DNA from: Acidovorax sp. GW101-3H11
GTDB lineage: Bacteria > Pseudomonadota > Gammaproteobacteria > Burkholderiales > Burkholderiaceae_C
Length of the DNA stretch: 64,000 nt
Direction of reading: 5' to 3'
NCBI RefSeq assembly: GCF_001633105.1
Contig: NZ_LUKZ01000001.1
Location: 339,686-403,685, forward strand
Shown here in pieces: positions 50,682 to 59,864 of the stretch. Under the pieces are notes generated by a model. That model worked only from the letters and a program-made list of their open reading frames with translations. It was not told where the DNA came from and made no database searches. The stretch's first letter is position 1; the number at the start of each line of letters is the position of its first letter. The position numbers were made by a program, and so were the translations under genes.

Positions 50682-51308
50682 ATGAGCCTCTCCACCGTCT
50701 TCAAGATCACCATCGCGCTGCTGATCGCGTTTTTTGCCATCGAGAAGCTGCGGGTGCACCGGGCCGACCAGCGGCTGCGCAGCCCGGTGGGCACCACACA
50801 ACAGCAGCCGTTTGCCGACAGCCCTGTGCAGACTGCCACGCGCGATGCGCCGTTTGTGCGGCAGGGGTACGAGATCAAGCCGCTGGCGAACTTTGCCGTG
50901 CGGGCGCGGGTGCTGTCGCGCGAGGACTATGTGCTGGGCAGGGAGGCAGACCTGTCGCGCACCGACCTGGCGCTGGGTTGGCAGCGCATGGCCGACCCGG
51001 CGGTGTACGGGCTGCTCAACATTTCCCAGGGCAGCCGCTGGTACCGCTATTCCTGGCGCGACCAGCCACCTATCCCGCTGCAGGAGATCATCGAGTCGTC
51101 TGCCAACATGCACATGATTGCGGCCGACGCCACAGTGGAGCGCGCACTGGGGAAGGTCCGCAAGGGGCAGTGGGTGCGCATCACCGGCAAGCTGGTGGAG
51201 GTGAGCCATGCGAGCGGTTGGCGCTGGACCAGTTCGCTCACCCGCAGCGATTCGGGCGCCCGCGCGTGCGAGCTGGTGTGGGTGGAGTCGTTGCAGGTGG
51301 AGGACTGA
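50682..51308 (+). CDS. Membrane-anchored protein of unknown function
   Basis: A 208-residue protein with one N-terminal membrane helix (about 5-22, VFKITIALLIAFFAIEKL). The exported or cytosolic remainder has a conserved-looking TDLALGWQRMADPAVYGLLN and SQGSRWYRYSW, SANMHMIAAD and a Ser/Trp-rich end. The LGWQRMADPAVYGLL..SQGSRWYRYSW block occurs in hypothetical proteins of several proteobacteria, but I know no function. It lies between an aldo/keto reductase and GATAGCT copy 10. Confidence 0.75.
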   Translation: MSLSTVFKITIALLIAFFAIEKLRVHRADQRLRSPVGTTQQQPFADSPVQTATRDAPFVRQGYEIKPLANFAVRARVLSREDYVLGREADLSRTDLALGWQRMADPAVYGLLNISQGSRWYRYSWRDQPPIPLQEIIESSANMHMIAADATVERALGKVRKGQWVRITGKLVEVSHASGWRWTSSLTRSDSGARACELVWVESLQVED

Positions 51309-51346
51309 CGGTGCTGGTTGGGCTACGGACCAAACTCCGCACCGCT

Positions 51347-51405
51347 GCGAAATCAGTAGCTATCAACCCATGACCATAGCGCGCAAGCGGGGTTTTCTGT
51401 TCAAA
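51347..51405 (+). repeat. GATAGCT element, copy 10
   Basis: Plus strand: AAATCAGTAGCTATCAACCC, then ATGACCATAGCGCGCAAGC, GGGGTTTTCTGTTC. It lies 38 bp after the gene ending at 51308, in the same orientation, with a T-rich tail. Confidence 0.6.
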
Positions 51406-51524
51406 TCCCCAGCGCACCGTACGGTCAGCGCCCCGCCGTGCAAGCCCAGCCCGGATACTGCGGCTACAGGGTTTGCCCAACGGGCAGACCACCGGACTCC
51501 CCTGAACCCCAGCAAAGGACGCCC

Positions 51525-51812
51525 ATGGCCAAGATCCTGGAAGTGAAGTATGAGCACCAGGCCGATGCCCGCGTGTGCGAGGTGGCCCACAAGAGCCAGG
51601 CCGACCTGTGCTGGCACGAGGTGCACTACCCCGCGCAGGCCAGCGGCGACGCGATCTGGTTCATGGTGGCCTATGCGAACCAGGCCAGTTTCAAGATCCT
51701 CCGCGTCAAGCACGCCAGCCTGGCAGACCTGACGATCTTCAAGGTGGCGACCCCCGAGGAGGCGGGCTGGAACACCAAGGACCACTTGCTGATCGGCAAG
51801 CTGGGCAAGTAG
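51525..51812 (+). CDS. DUF6150-like protein built of 13-residue repeats
   Basis: A 95-residue protein made almost wholly of short repeats: KYEHQADARVCEV, AHKSQADLCWHEV, HYPAQASGDAIWFMV, AYANQASFKILRV, KHASLADLTIFKV, then ATPEEAGW. The xxxQADxxxxxxV pattern fits the DUF6150 family. AAAGGACG precedes the start. The regular period suggests a beta-repeat fold; no function is known. There is no signal peptide. Confidence 0.75.
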   Translation: MAKILEVKYEHQADARVCEVAHKSQADLCWHEVHYPAQASGDAIWFMVAYANQASFKILRVKHASLADLTIFKVATPEEAGWNTKDHLLIGKLGK

Positions 51813-51850
51813 GCGGGCTAGACGTAACCCACCTGGGCAGTCAGCTCAGC

Positions 51851-52696
51851 TCAACCCCCCACGCACTTCTGCACCTGCTCGCCCAGGCCGGTCGCGCCCA
51901 GGCGCATCACGTCGCCGGGCTTCAGGAACCAGGGCGCGGGCTTCTGGCCCAGGCCCACGCCGGCGGGGGTGCCGGTCAGGACCAGGTCGCCGGACTCCAG
52001 CGTCATGAACTCGCTGATGTACGACACCACCGTGGGCACATCAAAAATGAAGTTGCGGGTGCTGCCGTTCTGCACGCGGCGGCCGTTCACCTCCAGCCAC
52101 AGATCGATGGCGTGCGGGTCGCCCACCTCGTCGGCGGTCACCAGCCAGGGGCCGATGGGGGCGAAGGTGTCGTGGCTCTTGCCTTTGTCCCACTGGCCGC
52201 CACGCTCCATCTGCCAGGCGCGTTCGGACACATCGTTGGCCAGCACATAGCCCGCCACATGCTCCAGCGCCTGCGCCTTGGCCACATTGCGCGCGCGGGT
52301 GCCGATGACGATGCCCAGCTCCACCTCCCAGTCGGTCTTGACCGCGCCGGCGGGGATGCGCACATCGTCGTGGGGGCCGCTCAGCGCCGTCACGGCCTTC
52401 ATGAACAGCACAGGCTCGGCGGGGGGCTGCAGACCGGCCTCGCGCGCGTGGTCGGCGTAGTTCAGCCCCACACACACGATCTTGCCCACGCCCCCCACCG
52501 GGCTGCCCAGGCGCGGTGTGCCGTAGACAGGCGGCAGGCGGCTCGCGTCGATGGCGGCCAGGGCCGACAGGGTGCGCGGGTTGAGCTGGGCGGGGCCGAT
52601 GTCGGGCAGCAGCATGGACAGGTCGCGCAGCGTGCCGGTGGCGTCGAGCAGGCCGGGGCGTTCGGCGCCGGGCTGGCCGTAGCGGATGAGTTTCAT
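51851..52696 (-). CDS. Fumarylacetoacetate hydrolase (FAH) family protein
   Basis: A 281-residue enzyme of the FAH superfamily (2-hydroxyhepta-2,4-diene-1,7-dioate isomerase or ureidoglycolate-lyase-like). The metal-binding core is seen in VCVGLNYADHAREAG and TDWEVELGIVIG (Glu124, Glu126). The C-terminal block LESGDLVLTGTPAGVGLGQKP is typical. It acts on C-C bonds of a diketo acid; the true substrate is unknown. It is isolated from aromatic-catabolism genes. Confidence 0.92.
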   Translation of the reverse strand: MKLIRYGQPGAERPGLLDATGTLRDLSMLLPDIGPAQLNPRTLSALAAIDASRLPPVYGTPRLGSPVGGVGKIVCVGLNYADHAREAGLQPPAEPVLFMKAVTALSGPHDDVRIPAGAVKTDWEVELGIVIGTRARNVAKAQALEHVAGYVLANDVSERAWQMERGGQWDKGKSHDTFAPIGPWLVTADEVGDPHAIDLWLEVNGRRVQNGSTRNFIFDVPTVVSYISEFMTLESGDLVLTGTPAGVGLGQKPAPWFLKPGDVMRLGATGLGEQVQKCVGG

Positions 52697-52967
52697 GGCG
52701 GGGAGTCCTGGTGGATGGTCTTGTGGGTGATCGATGGAGGGGCTGCGCAGGCATCAGGTGTCCGGCACCCGGCAAAAAATGGGCAGGTGCCTTGCGCTGC
52801 CCGCTGCGCCCATTGCGCAGCATAGCGGCCTGCCACCCCCTGTGCAGACGCAAATCACCGCCCCTGCCTTGCCACAACGCGACGCCAGCGCCCCACCCGC
52901 AGCCCTCGCCCGCCGCGCAGCACGCGTAACATGGCGCACGGGGCGCGCTACCCAAGGCCGCCCCACC
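52697..52967. other. Intergenic stretch without a recognisable gene
   Basis: GC-rich sequence between the divergent FAH gene and the chromate transporter genes. Only short unsupported frames run through it, and I see no RNA gene or strong hairpin. The promoter of the FAH gene (minus) must lie at its left end; GATAGCT copy 11 lies at its right. Confidence 0.4.
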
Positions 52968-53036
52968 AAATACTCCTGATTTGATAGCTATTACCGCAAT
53001 ACAGACGCGCGGTAACGGCCATTTTTAGCACTATTC
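52968..53036 (+). repeat. GATAGCT element, copy 11
   Basis: Plus strand: AATACTCCTGATTTGATAGC, then TATTACCGCAATACAG, ACGCGCGGTAACGGCC and ATTTTTAGCAC. It ends 3 bp before the start codon of the first chromate-transporter gene and replaces the usual Shine-Dalgarno region. Confidence 0.7.
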
Positions 53037-53039
53037 ACC

Positions 53040-53648
53040 ATGGCCCCTGCCGCCAACCTGCCCTCCGCGCCCCCCGCCTCCCCCGAGCCGCCTCCCCGGC
53101 CCCAGCCGCGCAACCCGTCCGACCTGTTCTGGTCTTTCACCTGGCTGGCCTTGCAGGGTTTTGGCGGCGTGCTGGCCGTGGTGCAGCGCGAGCTGGTCGA
53201 GAAAAAACGCTGGATGACCAACGAGGAGTTCGTCGAGGACTGGGCCGTGGCGCAGATCATGCCGGGCCCCAACGTGGTCAACCTCAGCATCATGATCGGC
53301 GACCGCTACTTTGGCCTGCGCGGCGCGTTTGCGGCGCTGGCGGGCATGTTGACCTTTCCGCTGATCCTGGTGCTGGCCCTGGCCGTGGTCTATGCGCAGT
53401 TTGCCAGCCACCCGGCCGTGGCCGGTGCGCTGCGCGGCATGGGTGCGGTGGCCGCCGGGCTGATCGCCGGGGTGGCCATCAAGCTGTTCACCTCCATCAA
53501 AAGTCACCCGCTAGGCCGCCCGCTGTGCGTGGCCTTCCTGGCGCTGACCATCGTGGCCATGGTGGTGCTGCGCTGGCCGCTCTGGTGGATCCTGCCGGTG
53601 ATTGGCGGCGCGGCCTGCGTGCTGACCTGGAGGAAGCTCGCACCATGA
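53040..53648 (+). CDS. chrA: Chromate transporter, ChrA N-terminal-type subunit
   Basis: A 202-residue membrane protein of the CHR family, one half of a split ChrA. A Pro-rich tail (1-27) is followed by LFWSFTWLALQGFGGVLAVVQ, WMTNEEFVEDWAVAQIMPGP, GPNVVNLSIMIG and several membrane helices, which are CHR-domain signatures. It exports chromate or other oxyanions by proton antiport. Its stop overlaps the start of the second half (ATGA). There is no visible Shine-Dalgarno because the GATAGCT element abuts the start. Confidence 0.9.
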   Translation: MAPAANLPSAPPASPEPPPRPQPRNPSDLFWSFTWLALQGFGGVLAVVQRELVEKKRWMTNEEFVEDWAVAQIMPGPNVVNLSIMIGDRYFGLRGAFAALAGMLTFPLILVLALAVVYAQFASHPAVAGALRGMGAVAAGLIAGVAIKLFTSIKSHPLGRPLCVAFLALTIVAMVVLRWPLWWILPVIGGAACVLTWRKLAP

Positions 53649-54241
53649 ACAGCCTCGCCCTCACGCTCAGCCCGATGGACTGGCTGAACCTGTTCCTCTA
53701 CTACATGTCGCTGTCGCTGCTGGCCGTGGGCGGCGCCATTGCCACCGCGCCCGACATGCACCGTTTTCTGGTCGAACGCCAGGCCTGGCTCACCGACCCG
53801 CAGTTCAACGCCTCCATCGCCATCGCCCAGGCCGCCCCCGGCCCCAACGTGCTCTTCATCGCCCTGCTGGGCTGGAACGTGGGCATCAACGCGGGCGGCC
53901 CCGGCGTGGCGGGCTGGCTGCTGGGCGCCCTGGGCATGGCGGTGTGCATGCTGGGCGTGATGCTGCCCAGCAGCCTGCTCACCTGGCTGGCCACGCGCTG
54001 GGGCCACCGCAACCGCGAACGCCGGGGCGTGCGCGCCTTCAAGCAAGGCATGGCGCCAGTGGTGATTGGCCTGCTGCTGGCCACCTCGTGGGTGCTGGCG
54101 CGCGCCCACGGCGGCCCCGCCGAGGCCTGGCCCCTGTGGCTGCTGAGCGGCGCCACTGTGCTGCTGGTGTGGCGCACCAAGTTGCACCTGCTGTGGATGC
54201 TGGGCGCGGGGGCGGTGCTGGGGGCGTTGGGCTGGGTGTAG
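53645..54241 (+). CDS. Chromate transporter, second CHR half
   Basis: A 198-residue CHR-domain protein. The start LNLFLYYMSLSLLAVGGAIA, RQAWLTDPQFNASIAIAQAA and PGPNVLFIALLGWNVG match the other half of the CHR family, while the helix pattern is inverted relative to the first gene. It overlaps the upstream gene by four bases (ATGA), so the two are made together, as in short-CHR pairs. Together they form one transporter. Confidence 0.9.
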   Translation: MNSLALTLSPMDWLNLFLYYMSLSLLAVGGAIATAPDMHRFLVERQAWLTDPQFNASIAIAQAAPGPNVLFIALLGWNVGINAGGPGVAGWLLGALGMAVCMLGVMLPSSLLTWLATRWGHRNRERRGVRAFKQGMAPVVIGLLLATSWVLARAHGGPAEAWPLWLLSGATVLLVWRTKLHLLWMLGAGAVLGALGWV

Positions 54242-54291
54242 CCGGTGGCAGAGGTGCCGCGCTAGGCACCCCTGCGTGAAACGGGGCCGGA

Positions 54292-55458
54292 TCAGCTGAT
54301 GCGGCGCCCGTTCTCCGCATACACGGCCAGATAAATCGCGTCCGAGCCGATGTAAGGCGCCTTGTTGCCAAAGCCCACGTTGAAGTCACCAAACGACAGC
54401 GCGCGGATGCTGGCCAGGCCTGCGCGCAGGCGCTCGCGGGTGGGTTCCTTGCCTGCGTTTTTCAGGCCCTCGATCATGATCTGGGCGTTGAGCCAGCCTT
54501 CGAGTGCGCTGCCGCTGTTGAGGTAAGCGGCGTCGCCGCCGGTGGCTTTCAGGGTGCTCTGGAACTTGCGCACCACCACCGACTTTTGCGAGTTGGCGTC
54601 GGGGAACACCTGCACCAGTGCCAGGCCGCGCGTGGATGCGGCCAGCTTGGGCAGTTCCGACGAGATCACCGTCACCGATAGGCCCGCCAGCGGCACACCC
54701 TGCGCCTTGGCGCGGAAGGCCTGCACAAAGGCCGTGTTGGCCGTGCCCGTGGTGGCCAGCAGCACGGCACCGGGGCGCTCGGCGGCCACCTTGTCGGCCA
54801 GCTCGGCGCCGTTCTTGCCGTCCACGGCCAGCGCAAATTCGCCGCCGCGCTCGACCTTGATTTCATCGAGCGCTGCGGACATGTCCTTGAGCACTTCCTT
54901 GCCGAAGGGGTTGTCCAGGTACACCACGGCAATGCGCTTGAGGCCCATGTCCACGATCTGCTTGACCAGGCGCTGGGTTTCCTCGCGGTAGGTGGGGCGC
55001 AGGAAGAACACATGCTTGTTGCCAGGCGCGCGCAGCGAGGTGGCGCCCGTAACGGGGCCCACGGTGGGGATGCCCTTGGACTCGACGAGCGGCAGGATGG
55101 AGGCGGTGTTGGCCGTGCCCAGGGGCGAGATCAGCGCAAACATCGACTGCGCCTCGATCATTTCGGTCACGTTCTTGAGCGTGCGCGCGGCCACGTAGCC
55201 GTCGTCCTTGGCATCCACTCGGATCTCGCGGCCATGCACGCCGCCTGCGGCATTCACCTCGGCAAACGCTGCCTTCATGCCTGCGAGTTGCTCGATGCCG
55301 GCCTGGCCCAACGGGCCGGTGAGCGCGATGGAGCAGCCCAGGGTGATGGAGCGGGCGGTCAGCGCTTCTTCAGCGGCCAGGGCGTGGTGGGCCCAGGTGG
55401 GCAGACCGGTGGCAGCGACAGCCTGGGTGGCGCGCAGCAGAAATTGACGACGGCTCAT
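54292..55458 (-). CDS. ABC-type branched-chain amino acid binding protein (orphan)
   Basis: A 388-residue periplasmic binding protein of the LivJ/LivK-type family. A twin-arginine-like signal MSRRQFLLRATQAVAATGL is followed by LGCSIALTGPLGQAGIEQLA and GMKAAFAEVNAAGGVHGREIRV, the typical N-terminal lobe. GPVTGATSLRAPGNKHVFFLR and GGEFALAVDGKNGAELADKV are typical. There are no permease or ATPase genes next to it, so it is an orphan receptor. TAT export is suggested but not certain. Confidence 0.9.
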   Translation of the reverse strand: MSRRQFLLRATQAVAATGLPTWAHHALAAEEALTARSITLGCSIALTGPLGQAGIEQLAGMKAAFAEVNAAGGVHGREIRVDAKDDGYVAARTLKNVTEMIEAQSMFALISPLGTANTASILPLVESKGIPTVGPVTGATSLRAPGNKHVFFLRPTYREETQRLVKQIVDMGLKRIAVVYLDNPFGKEVLKDMSAALDEIKVERGGEFALAVDGKNGAELADKVAAERPGAVLLATTGTANTAFVQAFRAKAQGVPLAGLSVTVISSELPKLAASTRGLALVQVFPDANSQKSVVVRKFQSTLKATGGDAAYLNSGSALEGWLNAQIMIEGLKNAGKEPTRERLRAGLASIRALSFGDFNVGFGNKAPYIGSDAIYLAVYAENGRRIS

Positions 55459-55634
55459 GGTGGTGCGGGGGCCTGAATGGATAAAAGTGGCGCAGGCTAC
55501 CGGCCACCGCGCGCGCCCACTGTCCGCTGCGCGACAAAAGCCGCCGCACGGGCCCCAAACCGGGGGTTTTCACCGAGCCAGCCGGGTTGCCAGGGCCTAG
55601 AGCGGGGCCCGGAGCACGCTACGGGGCGCTGGTG

Positions 55635-56360
55635 TCAGCTGCCCAGCAGTTGCGGCAACACGCTGGCAGCCGTGCCGCGCAACAGCGCGTGCGCCGTGTC
55701 GTCCAGCGCGCTGGGTGCGGGGTTCAGCACCACCACCTGGGCACCCGCTGCCCGCGCCTGGTGCGCCAGGCCCGCTGCGGGGTAGACCGCACCGGCGGTG
55801 CCCACCACCAGCATCAGGTCGCACTGCCGGGCGGCGTTCTCGGCGGCTTGGAGCGTGGCCCAGGGCAAGGCCTCGCCAAACCACACCACGCCCGGCCGCA
55901 CCAGGTTGCCGCAGCGGTCGCAATGGGGCGGGTGCCCGGCCACGGCATGGTCGAGGTGGCAGCACGGGCGGGGGGTGTCGAGCCAGCGGTTGCTAGCAAT
56001 GTCGCCGTGCAGGCACAACACGCCGGGGCTGCCTGCGCGCTGGTGCAGGCCGTCCACGTTCTGGGTGATCAGGGTGAGCCTGCCCGGATGCTGCTGCGCA
56101 AAGCGGGCGAGTGCATGGTGCCCGGCGTTGGGCACCACGTCGGCCAGCAGGCCGCGCCGGTACTGGTACCAGTCCCACACGCGCTGGGGGTGGGCGCGGA
56201 AGCCCTCTTCGGTGGCCATGTCTTCAGGGCGGAACTGCGCCCAGTAGCCGGTCTGCGCGTCGCGAAAGGTGGGTACGCCCGATTCGGCGCTCACGCCTGC
56301 GCCGGTGAGCACGGCGATGTGCCCTGCTTCGTGTACCCAGCCTTGAACCGTCTCCAGCAT
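55635..56360 (-). CDS. NAD-dependent protein deacylase, sirtuin family
   Basis: A 241-residue Sir2 enzyme that removes acyl groups from lysines with NAD+. NAD-binding motifs GAGVSAESGVPTFRD, the catalytic LITQNVDGLHQRAGS and LCLHGDI (His) and the zinc cysteines (PCCHLD, HCDRCG) are all visible. The C-terminal DLMLVVGTAGAVYPAAGLA completes the Rossmann fold. It starts 11 bp after the rlmB stop on the same strand, so the two are probably co-transcribed. Confidence 0.93.
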   Translation of the reverse strand: MLETVQGWVHEAGHIAVLTGAGVSAESGVPTFRDAQTGYWAQFRPEDMATEEGFRAHPQRVWDWYQYRRGLLADVVPNAGHHALARFAQQHPGRLTLITQNVDGLHQRAGSPGVLCLHGDIASNRWLDTPRPCCHLDHAVAGHPPHCDRCGNLVRPGVVWFGEALPWATLQAAENAARQCDLMLVVGTAGAVYPAAGLAHQARAAGAQVVVLNPAPSALDDTAHALLRGTAASVLPQLLGS

Positions 56361-56371
56361 GGCTGTGCGGG

Positions 56372-57118
56372 TCAGGTCCTCTGGCGCAGGGCCTCGTACA
56401 GGCACACGCCGCTGGCTACGGACACATTCAGGCTTTCCACCGCGCCCTTCATGGGGATGCTGACCAGCTCGTCGCAGGTCTTGCGCGTGAGCTGGCGCAT
56501 GCCGTCGCCCTCGGCGCCCAGCACCAGGGCCACGGGGCCTTTCAGGTCCACCTGGTAGATGGTCTTGGGCGCATCGTCGCTGGTGCCGATGCACCAGATG
56601 TTGCGCTCCTTGAGTTCGTTCAGGGTGCGCGCAAGGTTGGTGACCATGAAGTACGGCATGGTCTCGGCCGCGCCGCTGGCCACCTTGGCCACGGTGGCGT
56701 TGATGCCCACGGCATGGTCCTTGGGGGCGATGACAGCATGCGCGCCCGCGCCATCGGCCACACGCAGGCAGGCGCCCAGGTTGTGCGGGTCGGTCACGCC
56801 GTCCAGCACCAGCAGCAGGGGTTGCTCGATGCCAGCGGCTTCCAGGTCTTCCAGCAGCTCATCCAGCGAGGTGGCCACCTTCACGGGCTCGACCCGCGCA
56901 GCCACGCCCTGGTGGCCGTGGCTGCCTGCCAGCTTGGCGATGCGCACGCTGTCGGCTTCGATGAGGCGGGCACCGGCCTCGCGGGCGCGGTCGAGAAACT
57001 GGCGCATGCGCGCATCGCGGCGCGTGGCTTCGTAGTAAATCTCGATGATGGACTTTGGCGCGGTCTTCAGACGCACGCCCACGGCGTGGAAGCCGAAGAG
57101 AACTTTGGGGCTGGACAT
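56372..57118 (-). CDS. rlmB: 23S rRNA (guanosine2251-2'-O)-methyltransferase
   Basis: A 248-residue SpoU-family methyltransferase that modifies 23S rRNA. The N-terminal [12 protein letters not shown] and substrate-binding domain are followed by the knot motifs [35 protein letters not shown] and [20 protein letters not shown]. Length and order are typical of RlmB. Its 5' region is followed upstream by GATAGCT copy 12 and the ABC gene. Confidence 0.96.
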   Translation of the reverse strand: MSSPKVLFGFHAVGVRLKTAPKSIIEIYYEATRRDARMRQFLDRAREAGARLIEADSVRIAKLAGSHGHQGVAARVEPVKVATSLDELLEDLEAAGIEQPLLLVLDGVTDPHNLGACLRVADGAGAHAVIAPKDHAVGINATVAKVASGAAETMPYFMVTNLARTLNELKERNIWCIGTSDDAPKTIYQVDLKGPVALVLGAEGDGMRQLTRKTCDELVSIPMKGAVESLNVSVASGVCLYEALRQRT

Positions 57119-57162
57119 GCGGGGATTATCCGCTGGCCAGGGGGCCGCCCCGCTTCACACTA

Positions 57163-57230
57163 TGGATTTAATAGCTATCAAGGCAATACCATCGCGCGGT
57201 AGAGGCCAAAAAATCTCAAAAAAATTTGCC
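57163..57230 (+). repeat. GATAGCT element, copy 12
   Basis: Plus strand: ACACTATGGATTTAATAGCT, then ATCAAGGCAATACC, ATCGCGCGGTAGAGGCC and AAAAAATCTC. It lies between the 5' end of rlmB (57118) and the stop of the ABC gene (57234), antisense to both. The end has A-runs in place of T-runs. Confidence 0.65.
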
Positions 57231-57233
57231 TTC

Positions 57234-57947
<714 letters not shown>

Positions 57948-57962
57948 GAAAGGACTTTTGCT

Positions 57963-58637
57963 TTGATTCGATACCTACGTCGGCGCCACTTTATCGTGAG
58001 CGCAGCCACCGGCGCGCTGGTGGGGCTTTGTGCCCCCGCCGCCCTCGCCCAGGCCAAGGCCCCGGCACAGCCTGCGCGCGCACCTTTGCTGCTGGTGCTG
58101 GGCGACTCGCTCAGCGCCGAATATGGCCTGGCGCGCGGCACCGGCTGGGTGGCACTGCTGGAAAAACAACTGGCGCAGGACAAGCTGAATGTCACCGTGG
58201 TCAACGCCAGCGTGAGCGGCGAAACCACCTCGGGCGGCCGCTCCCGCCTGGCGGCGCTGCTGGCCCAGCACAAGCCCACGCATGTGGTCATTGAGCTGGG
58301 CGGCAACGATGCCCTGCGCGGCCTGCCGCTCAAAAACACCGAAGAGAATCTGACCTGGATGACCCAGGCCGCGCAAAAAGCAGGCGCCAAGGTCTTGCTG
58401 GTGGGCATGCAGGTGCCGCCGAACTATGGCACCGACTACGCGAACAAGTTTGCAGGTTTGTTTGCCACCGTGGCGCAGACCCAGAAGGCGGCCGTGGTGC
58501 CCTTTCTGCTGAAAGGGGTGGCGGATGAGCCAGACCCAACCCGCCTGTTCCAGCCTGACCGCATCCATCCGCGCGCCGAGGCGCATCCGCAGATGCTGGC
58601 CAACGTGTGGCCGGAACTGAAAAAGCTGCTGCGCTGA
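57963..58637 (+). CDS. tesA: SGNH lysophospholipase/arylesterase TesA-like
   Basis: A 224-residue GDSL/SGNH hydrolase with a signal peptide (about 1-30, GALVGLCAPAALAQA). The catalytic blocks are LGDSLSAEYGLARG (Ser49), the GGND block with Asn, and DRIHPRAEAHP with Asp and His. The start is a TTG at 57963 with AAAGGA nine bases before; GTG 57996 is possible. It hydrolyses acyl esters in the periplasm. It is divergent from ybbA, as in E. coli. Confidence 0.9.
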   Translation: MIRYLRRRHFIVSAATGALVGLCAPAALAQAKAPAQPARAPLLLVLGDSLSAEYGLARGTGWVALLEKQLAQDKLNVTVVNASVSGETTSGGRSRLAALLAQHKPTHVVIELGGNDALRGLPLKNTEENLTWMTQAAQKAGAKVLLVGMQVPPNYGTDYANKFAGLFATVAQTQKAAVVPFLLKGVADEPDPTRLFQPDRIHPRAEAHPQMLANVWPELKKLLR

Positions 58638-58667
58638 AGATAAACAGCCCCAGGCAGCTCCAGGCTG

Positions 58668-58856
58668 TCAGGCGCTGGCGGGGCCCCCAGGCTGGCCGGG
58701 GGCAGCCGCATCACCCGCAGGCTGGTCGTCAGCGGGCTGGTCTCCGTGCGGCTCATCCGGCCTGCGGTGCGCTTTGGCCCTCAGCTTCTCTTCTTTTTTC
58801 TGTTTTTTGGCGAGTTCGCGCTGGCGCTTTTCGTATCCGTAGTTAGGTGTTGCCAA
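58668..58856 (-). CDS. Small basic, low-complexity protein (62 aa)
   Basis: A 62-residue protein starting at TTG with AGGAAGCAATTACC upstream. A Lys-rich helix (YEKRQRELAKKQKKEEKLRA) is followed by a low-complexity Pro/Asp/Ala/Gly tail. The layout is shared by small hypothetical proteins of Burkholderiales, but I know no function. It is possibly RNA-associated by composition only. Confidence 0.6.
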   Translation of the reverse strand: MATPNYGYEKRQRELAKKQKKEEKLRAKAHRRPDEPHGDQPADDQPAGDAAAPGQPGGPASA

Positions 58857-58907
58857 GGTAATTGCTTCCTGAAGTAGAGGCCCACTGTAACAGCATGCTC
58901 CTGCCCG

Positions 58908-59771
58908 TCACGCCGCAGCGGGCCGCAGCGGCACGACGGATGCGCGGTAGGCATGCCAGCTCGCAAAGCCCAGCACCGGGCCCGCCAGCAGCAGCCCCAC
59001 GCCCCAGAACCAGAGCGATGCCGCCACGATGGTGGTGATGAGCGCGCCCCACAGCAGCATGACGAGAGGGTTCTCCAGCACCACGCGCATGCTGGTGATG
59101 CCTGCGGTGAGGGCATCGGTGTCGCGGTCCAGGATCATGGGGATGGACACCACCGAGGTGGAGAAGACCAGCGCGGCGAACACGCCCCCCACCACGGCGT
59201 ACACCGCCACAAAACTCCAGTTCTGCGCGTTGAACACCGCCTGCAGCACACCGGTGGTGGACGGCATACCGGTGTTGAAAAACACCGCAAACACCACCAG
59301 CGACGCGCGGCCCCAGAGCAGCTCCAGCACCACGAGCACCAGCACCAGCATGCCCATGCTGCCCATGTGGCTGTCCCAGCAGGTGAGCGATTCGCTGAGC
59401 TGCGGCTTCAGCTCCGCCTCGCGCCGGCGGCTGGTGTCATACAGCCCCATGGCCAGAAACGGCCCCAGCAGCAGGCAGCCGCTGGCCATGGACATGGTGT
59501 ATTCGGGCCGCGTGCGGAACACCCAGCCCAGCACCACCGCCATGCCCCAGAAGCACAGGCCATAGAACAGCGCAATGCCCGGCGCGGCGCGCACGTCGCC
59601 CAGGCCCCGCAGCAGCCACCGGAAGGGATCGGCCAGGCCCAGCGGCTGCAGCTCGACGGGCTGGGCCGTCTGGGCCTTTACGCGGTTGGCAATGGCCTCG
59701 GCGTGCTGGGATTCCGACGGGTCTGGCGTGCTGAGTGCGTCTGGCGCGGGCTTGGAGGATGTCACGGTCAT
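58908..59771 (-). CDS. DUF2189 multi-pass membrane protein
   Basis: A 287-residue membrane protein. A charged N-terminus (1-55) is followed by five or six hydrophobic segments, with typical blocks DPFRWLLRGLGDVRAAPGIA, FYGLCFWGMAVVLGW, DALTAGITSMRVVLENP and LGFASWHAYRA. These fit DUF2189. The family has no known function. It lies upstream of the small protein gene and downstream of the PLP enzyme gene. Confidence 0.83.
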   Translation of the reverse strand: MTVTSSKPAPDALSTPDPSESQHAEAIANRVKAQTAQPVELQPLGLADPFRWLLRGLGDVRAAPGIALFYGLCFWGMAVVLGWVFRTRPEYTMSMASGCLLLGPFLAMGLYDTSRRREAELKPQLSESLTCWDSHMGSMGMLVLVLVVLELLWGRASLVVFAVFFNTGMPSTTGVLQAVFNAQNWSFVAVYAVVGGVFAALVFSTSVVSIPMILDRDTDALTAGITSMRVVLENPLVMLLWGALITTIVAASLWFWGVGLLLAGPVLGFASWHAYRASVVPLRPAAA

Positions 59772-59864
59772 GCCGCCACACTAAGCCCGCCCGTTCGGCC
59801 GCGCCACTGAGGAAAGCCCGTATCCCGGGCGGCATCCACCGCCGGGCTGCGGAGCCAATGCTGT

